A stretch of DNA of 8,510 nucleotides from Thermoanaerobaculia bacterium (GTDB lineage Bacteria > Bacteroidota > Bacteroidia > Chitinophagales > Saprospiraceae), in NCBI GenBank assembly GCA_023151335.1, contig JAKLJF010000187.1:1-8510 (forward strand), in the 5' to 3' direction. This document shows positions 5,974 to 8,510 of the stretch, piece after piece. Within the stretch, counting starts at the first letter, position 1. Each line of letters begins with the position of its first letter. The notes under the pieces were generated by a model. That model was not told the origin of the DNA. It did not search any database and saw nothing but the letters and a program-made list of their open reading frames with translations. The position numbers were made by a program, and so were the translations under genes.

Positions 5974-7305
5974 ATGAAATTTTTGCATCATATATTCTTC
6001 GCCATGACGCTCGCCGCCGTCCTGCTGTCGGCAGGCTGCGGGGGCAAAAAAGCCGCTCCAGAGGCTGGATCGGAAGAAAGCGAACACCACGAAGGCGAAG
6101 AACAAGAAGTGGCGCTGACAAGCGACCAGTACAAAATAGCGGGTATCGAAATCGGCAAGGTGGAGACCCGACCGCTTTCCGGCACGGTGAAGGTGAACGG
6201 CGTGTTGGATGTGCCGCCGCAAAACCTCGTGAGCATCAGCGCGCCCGCGCCGGGTTTTTTGAAAAAATCGGACTTGTTGCAGGGTACGCGCGTCCGCAAA
6301 GGCGAGGTCATCGCGGTGTTGCGCAACCCGGAATTCATCACCGAGCAGCAGGCTTACCTCGAAACCCGGCAAGAACTCGCCGCCGCGCGCGGCCAATTGG
6401 AGTATGCCGAGGCCGAGTACAAACGCCAGGAGGAGCTTGCCCGCGAAAACGTGAATGCCGGCAAAACCCTGCAAGCGGCCAAAGCCGAGTACACCATGCT
6501 GAAGGCCAAAGTTGCAGGCTTGGAAGCCAAAACGGGTGGCCAACGGGCGCGGCTCAAATTGCTCGGCATCGACCCCGACCCCCTTTCGCCCGATAATTTT
6601 CAGAGCGAAATCAGCCTTTACTCTCCCGCCAACGGCTATGTGACGGAAGTGAACGTGAATGCGGGCAAATACGTGGGAAGCACGGAGGTCATGTTCAAAA
6701 TAGCCGACACGGAACACCTGCACGCCGAACTGACCGTGTTTGAAAAAGACATTCTCAAACTCAAAGTCGGGCAGAAAGTGCGCTTCACACTCGCCAATGA
6801 AACACGGGAGCGCACGGCGACCATTTACCTTTTCGGGCGCGAAATAAGCCCTGGCCGCAGCATCCGGGTACACTGCCATCTGGACAAAGAGGATACCGAT
6901 CTGCTGCCCGGAATGTACTTCAAAGCCTCGGTCGAAACGGGCGCTTCTCCCGTGCCGGCCTTGCCCGAAGCGGCGCTCGTAAGCAGCGAGGGCAAAGACT
7001 ACATTTTCGTAGAAGAACCGGAGGGAGCGCCTAAACCCGAAGCCCATGAGCACGAAAAGGGCGAAGCTGCCCACGATGCCGAAAAAGAAGAACACGACCA
7101 CGACGGGGGTGAAAAAGAAACGCATGGAGCGCGCCACTTCCGAATGGTGGAAGTGAAACGCGGCGTGACCGACGGCGGCTGGGTGGAAGTGTTGTTGCCG
7201 GAAGACTTCGATTTGGCGAACGGCAGGGTCGTGGTGAAGGGCGCTTTTTACCTCCTGTCCGCCTCCAAGGCGGCGGCTCAGGGCGAAGAAGGACACGCAC
7301 ACTGA
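5974..7305 (+). CDS. czcB: periplasmic adaptor (membrane-fusion) lipoprotein of the metal efflux pump, CzcB/CusB-like
   Basis: A 443-residue adaptor that would bridge the RND pump and TolC part in the periplasm. An N-terminal lipoprotein signal ends in LLSAGC, so Cys22 should be lipidated. Domains in order: acidic His-containing linker (23-45); first half of the lipoyl-like sandwich (about 85-115, SAPAPGFLKK then GTRVRKGEVIAVL); alpha-helical hairpin (about 120-200, heptad-like, rich in Ala, Glu, Arg, Lys); second lipoyl half (ISLYSPANGYVTEVNVNAG, 213-231); beta-barrel (about 245-320, LPGMYFKASVETG at its end); membrane-proximal domain to the C-terminus. A His/Glu-rich insert with seven His (358-388, as in HEHEKGEAAH and EEHDHD) interrupts the last domain, and the protein ends GHAH; these may bind metal. 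The start ATG 5974 is preceded by an A-rich stretch with no Shine-Dalgarno, normal for Bacteroidota. It sits 54 bases after the pump gene with no terminator between. The symbol reflects family, not proven substrate. Confidence 0.92.
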   Translation: MKFLHHIFFAMTLAAVLLSAGCGGKKAAPEAGSEESEHHEGEEQEVALTSDQYKIAGIEIGKVETRPLSGTVKVNGVLDVPPQNLVSISAPAPGFLKKSDLLQGTRVRKGEVIAVLRNPEFITEQQAYLETRQELAAARGQLEYAEAEYKRQEELARENVNAGKTLQAAKAEYTMLKAKVAGLEAKTGGQRARLKLLGIDPDPLSPDNFQSEISLYSPANGYVTEVNVNAGKYVGSTEVMFKIADTEHLHAELTVFEKDILKLKVGQKVRFTLANETRERTATIYLFGREISPGRSIRVHCHLDKEDTDLLPGMYFKASVETGASPVPALPEAALVSSEGKDYIFVEEPEGAPKPEAHEHEKGEAAHDAEKEEHDHDGGEKETHGARHFRMVEVKRGVTDGGWVEVLLPEDFDLANGRVVVKGAFYLLSASKAAAQGEEGHAH

Positions 7306-7342
7306 GCAAAATAGTTTTTCGTCTAATGTTTATACCGGTTCG

Positions 7343-7393
7343 GCAGCCCTTTCGAGGGGAATTGTTTTTTCCTTTTCGGAGGGCTGCTTTTTT
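7343..7393 (+). terminator. rho-independent terminator after the adaptor gene
   Basis: GCAGCCCT (7343-7350) pairs exactly with AGGGCTGC (7380-7387). Two T-G pairs continue the stem, then after one C-C mismatch a further eight pairs including G-T wobbles (7354-7361 with 7369-7376), closing on a 7-base loop (7362-7368). TTTTTT follows directly at 7388-7393. This is a complete intrinsic terminator shape and starts 37 bases after the adaptor stop codon. It would separate the pump operon from the MerT-like/ATPase genes, or let only part of transcription through. Confidence 0.78.
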
Positions 7394-7431
7394 CAAATGT
7401 CCAAATGTAAAGCAGTAGTTTTCTAACATCC

Positions 7432-7477
7432 GGCAGCCCGCCCGGAGAGCGAGAGTTGTTTTTCGGGCGGCTGCTTT
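7432..7477 (+). promoter_or_regulatory. second, related hairpin in front of the MerT-like gene
   Basis: GCAGCC (7433-7438) and GCCCG (7440-7444) pair with CGGGC and GGCTGC (7464-7474), with one bulged C at 7439. The stem goes on through 7445-7450 with 7458-7463 (several G-T pairs) and closes on a 7-base loop. Only TTT follows, so it is a weak terminator at best. It ends 15 bases before the ATG at 7493, close enough to affect ribosome access. Its base copies the first hairpin: CGGCAGCCC occurs at both 7341 and 7431, exactly 90 bases apart. An attenuator or leader structure for the next operon is possible. Confidence 0.5.
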
Positions 7478-7492
7478 AGAACCTAGTGAGAT

Positions 7493-7930
7493 ATGTTAAA
7501 ACTAAAAAGTGCATCTGGTTGGTTGACTTCCGGAGTTTTGGCCCTGTTCGCGCCGTTCATTTGTTGCATCGGCCCGATACTGGCACTGGTTTTCGGGGCG
7601 AGTGCTGCCACTTCTGCCACGGCGTTCACGGAGCGGTATCGCTGGTTGTTTTTCGGGCTGGCGGCAGTATCGTTTGGATATGCCGGCCGGAAATTGTTTT
7701 ACCAAAAAAGGCAAAAAATCGGCCAGCCAATTCAGCAGTCTTTGCTTACCTGCCCACAATGCGGACACCAAAAAACGGAGACCATGCCCACCGATGCCTG
7801 CCAATTTTTTTACGAATGCGAAAACTGCAAAACGCTCCTGAAACCCAAGGTGGGTGATTGCTGTGTGTTTTGCTCTTACGGAACAGTCAAATGCCCGCCG
7901 GTTCAGGCAGGAGACAAAAATTGTTGTTGA
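7493..7930 (+). CDS. MerT-like membrane protein fused to a GDCCVxC zinc-ribbon-like domain
   Basis: 145 residues. The N-terminal half has two transmembrane helices (about 11-40 and 49-70). The first carries a vicinal Cys pair, ICCIGP (C24, C25), as in helix 1 of the mercuric-ion importer MerT; a basic stretch KKRQK-like follows (66-75). The C-terminal half is soluble and Cys-rich: CPQCG (C87, C90), MPTDAC (C103), CENC (C109, C112), GDCCVFCSYG (C123, C124, C127), CPP (C134) and a final Cys-Cys (C144, C145). The soluble part matches the small GDCCVxC proteins, some of which are selenoproteins; here all positions are ordinary Cys codons. Metal uptake or hand-over of soft or divalent metals is inferred from family and from the ATPase gene starting 2 bases after its stop. 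It lacks MerT's third helix. The start is the only ATG near the frame's beginning. Confidence 0.85.
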   Translation: MLKLKSASGWLTSGVLALFAPFICCIGPILALVFGASAATSATAFTERYRWLFFGLAAVSFGYAGRKLFYQKRQKIGQPIQQSLLTCPQCGHQKTETMPTDACQFFYECENCKTLLKPKVGDCCVFCSYGTVKCPPVQAGDKNCC

Positions 7931-7932
7931 AA

Positions 7933-8510
7933 ATGGAAAAAACTCCCCACGTCCACACCTACGACGAGCAAGGCCGCATGACCTGCTGTACGCTCGAAGA
8001 AAAAATACAGATGGAATCCGGCCTGCCGATGCTGATAACACATGCTGCAGGCGACGGACATGACCACGAAGGCGGCGCGGCGCATAGCCCCTGGCGCGAT
8101 TATCTTCCTGCCATAGCCAGCCTTGTGCTGTTACTCGGCGGCATCGCGCTGGATGAGTACATCCAGCCGGGGTTTTTCAAAGGCTGGGTACGCTTGGTCT
8201 GGTACCTGGCAGCCTACCTCCCCGTCGGTTTGCCCGTGCTGAAGGAAGCCTTGCAGGCTATCGGCAAAGGCGAGTTTTTTACGGAATTTTTGCTGATGAG
8301 CATCGCCACGGCCGGCGCGTTCGCCATCGGCGAGTACCCGGAAGGCGTGGCCGTGATGCTGTTTTACTCGGTGGGCGAGTTGTTTCAAACGGCGGCGGTG
8401 CGCCGCGCCAAAAGCAATATCAAGGCCCTGCTCGATGTGCGACCCGATACGGCGGAAGCGCTTAAAAACGGCGCCTGGGTTGTCGTTAAGCCCGATCAGG
8501 TGGACGTAGG
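7933..8510 (+). CDS. P1B-type heavy-metal ATPase (Zn/Cd/Pb class likely), N-terminal part, cut by window edge
   Basis: 192 full codons of a cation-pumping ATPase that exports metal from the cytoplasm at the cost of ATP. The N-terminus has no HMA fold or GMxCxxC motif. Instead it has HVHTYDEQGRMTCC (His6, His8, Cys18, Cys19) and a His-rich HAAGDGHDHEGGAAH run (41-55). Helix 1 is at about 57-76, helix 2 at 85-105, and a helix 3-4 hairpin at 118-157 with GEYPEG and VMLFYSVGELFQ, typical of ZntA/CadA-like pumps. The actuator domain is just starting at ALLDVRPDTAEALKNG. The CPC metal motif, DKTGT phosphorylation site and ATP-binding domain lie beyond the right edge, so metal preference is inferred. 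ATG 7933 follows the previous stop after 2 bases, so the two genes are probably translationally coupled. Confidence 0.88.
   Translation, partial: MEKTPHVHTYDEQGRMTCCTLEEKIQMESGLPMLITHAAGDGHDHEGGAAHSPWRDYLPAIASLVLLLGGIALDEYIQPGFFKGWVRLVWYLAAYLPVGLPVLKEALQAIGKGEFFTEFLLMSIATAGAFAIGEYPEGVAVMLFYSVGELFQTAAVRRAKSNIKALLDVRPDTAEALKNGAWVVVKPDQVDV

Noticed and set aside
5332..7302. 656-codon open frame on the minus strand across the TolC part and adaptor
   Set aside because: Same antisense effect; it spans two well-supported plus-strand genes and shows only low-complexity Phe/Arg/His-rich sequence.
7394..7410. Direct repeat CAAATGT (twice) and a minus-strand TACATTTG as operator or promoter
   Set aside because: The repeat is only 7 bases, the promoter-like element points into the antisense of the adaptor gene, and no upstream element is seen.
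7853..7930. Selenocysteine in the GDCCVxC domain, or TGA read-through at 7928
   Set aside because: All motif positions are TGC or TGT codons, and the TGA comes after a terminal Cys-Cys with the next gene starting 2 bases later, so it is an ordinary stop.

Overview
The window looks like part of a Bacteroidota chromosome or large mobile element. Four things suggest this: a heavy-metal RND pump fused to its own TolC-type outer-membrane factor (an architecture I associate with that phylum), a small Cys/His-rich protein directly upstream of the pump, A-rich start regions without clear Shine-Dalgarno sequences, and one TAnnTTTG-type promoter element. The genus cannot be told. Most of the window is GC-rich, but the first 1.1 kb is clearly poorer in GC.

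Layout: positions 1-1062 (minus strand) hold most of a GT4-family glycosyltransferase whose 3' end runs off the left edge. From about 1180 everything reads on the plus strand and concerns heavy metals: a 116-residue Cys/His-rich exported protein (1196-1546); a czcA-type RND pump gene broken in two (1655-2719 and 2746-5919), whose second part continues without a stop into a complete TolC-like outer-membrane factor; a periplasmic adaptor lipoprotein, CzcB-like (5974-7305); a pair of related RNA hairpins (7343-7477); a MerT-like two-helix membrane protein fused to a GDCCVxC zinc-ribbon-like domain (7493-7930); and, 2 bases later, the N-terminal part of a P1B-type metal ATPase (7933 to the right edge).

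Together the genes describe a two-stage export route. The P1B ATPase would move metal from cytoplasm to periplasm, and the adaptor plus the RND-TolC polypeptide would carry it across the envelope; the Cys/His-rich protein and the MerT-GDCCVxC protein would bind or hand over metal. The RND metal-pathway motif DFGx3DGx4VE points to divalent cations (Zn/Co/Cd class). No metal-responsive regulator gene is visible.

The main anomaly is at 2716/2717. About 30 conserved residues (the rest of transmembrane helix 2 and most of helix 3) are missing and the frame shifts, which fits a deletion of about 88 bp. Either the pump is a recent pseudogene or the assembly is wrong there. Other points of interest are the internal signal peptide at the RND-TolC junction, a 13-bp hairpin just before czcA, and the tandem hairpins before the MerT-like gene. 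I saw no rRNA, tRNA, CRISPR array, insertion sequence or origin, and no stretch over 300 bases without a gene.
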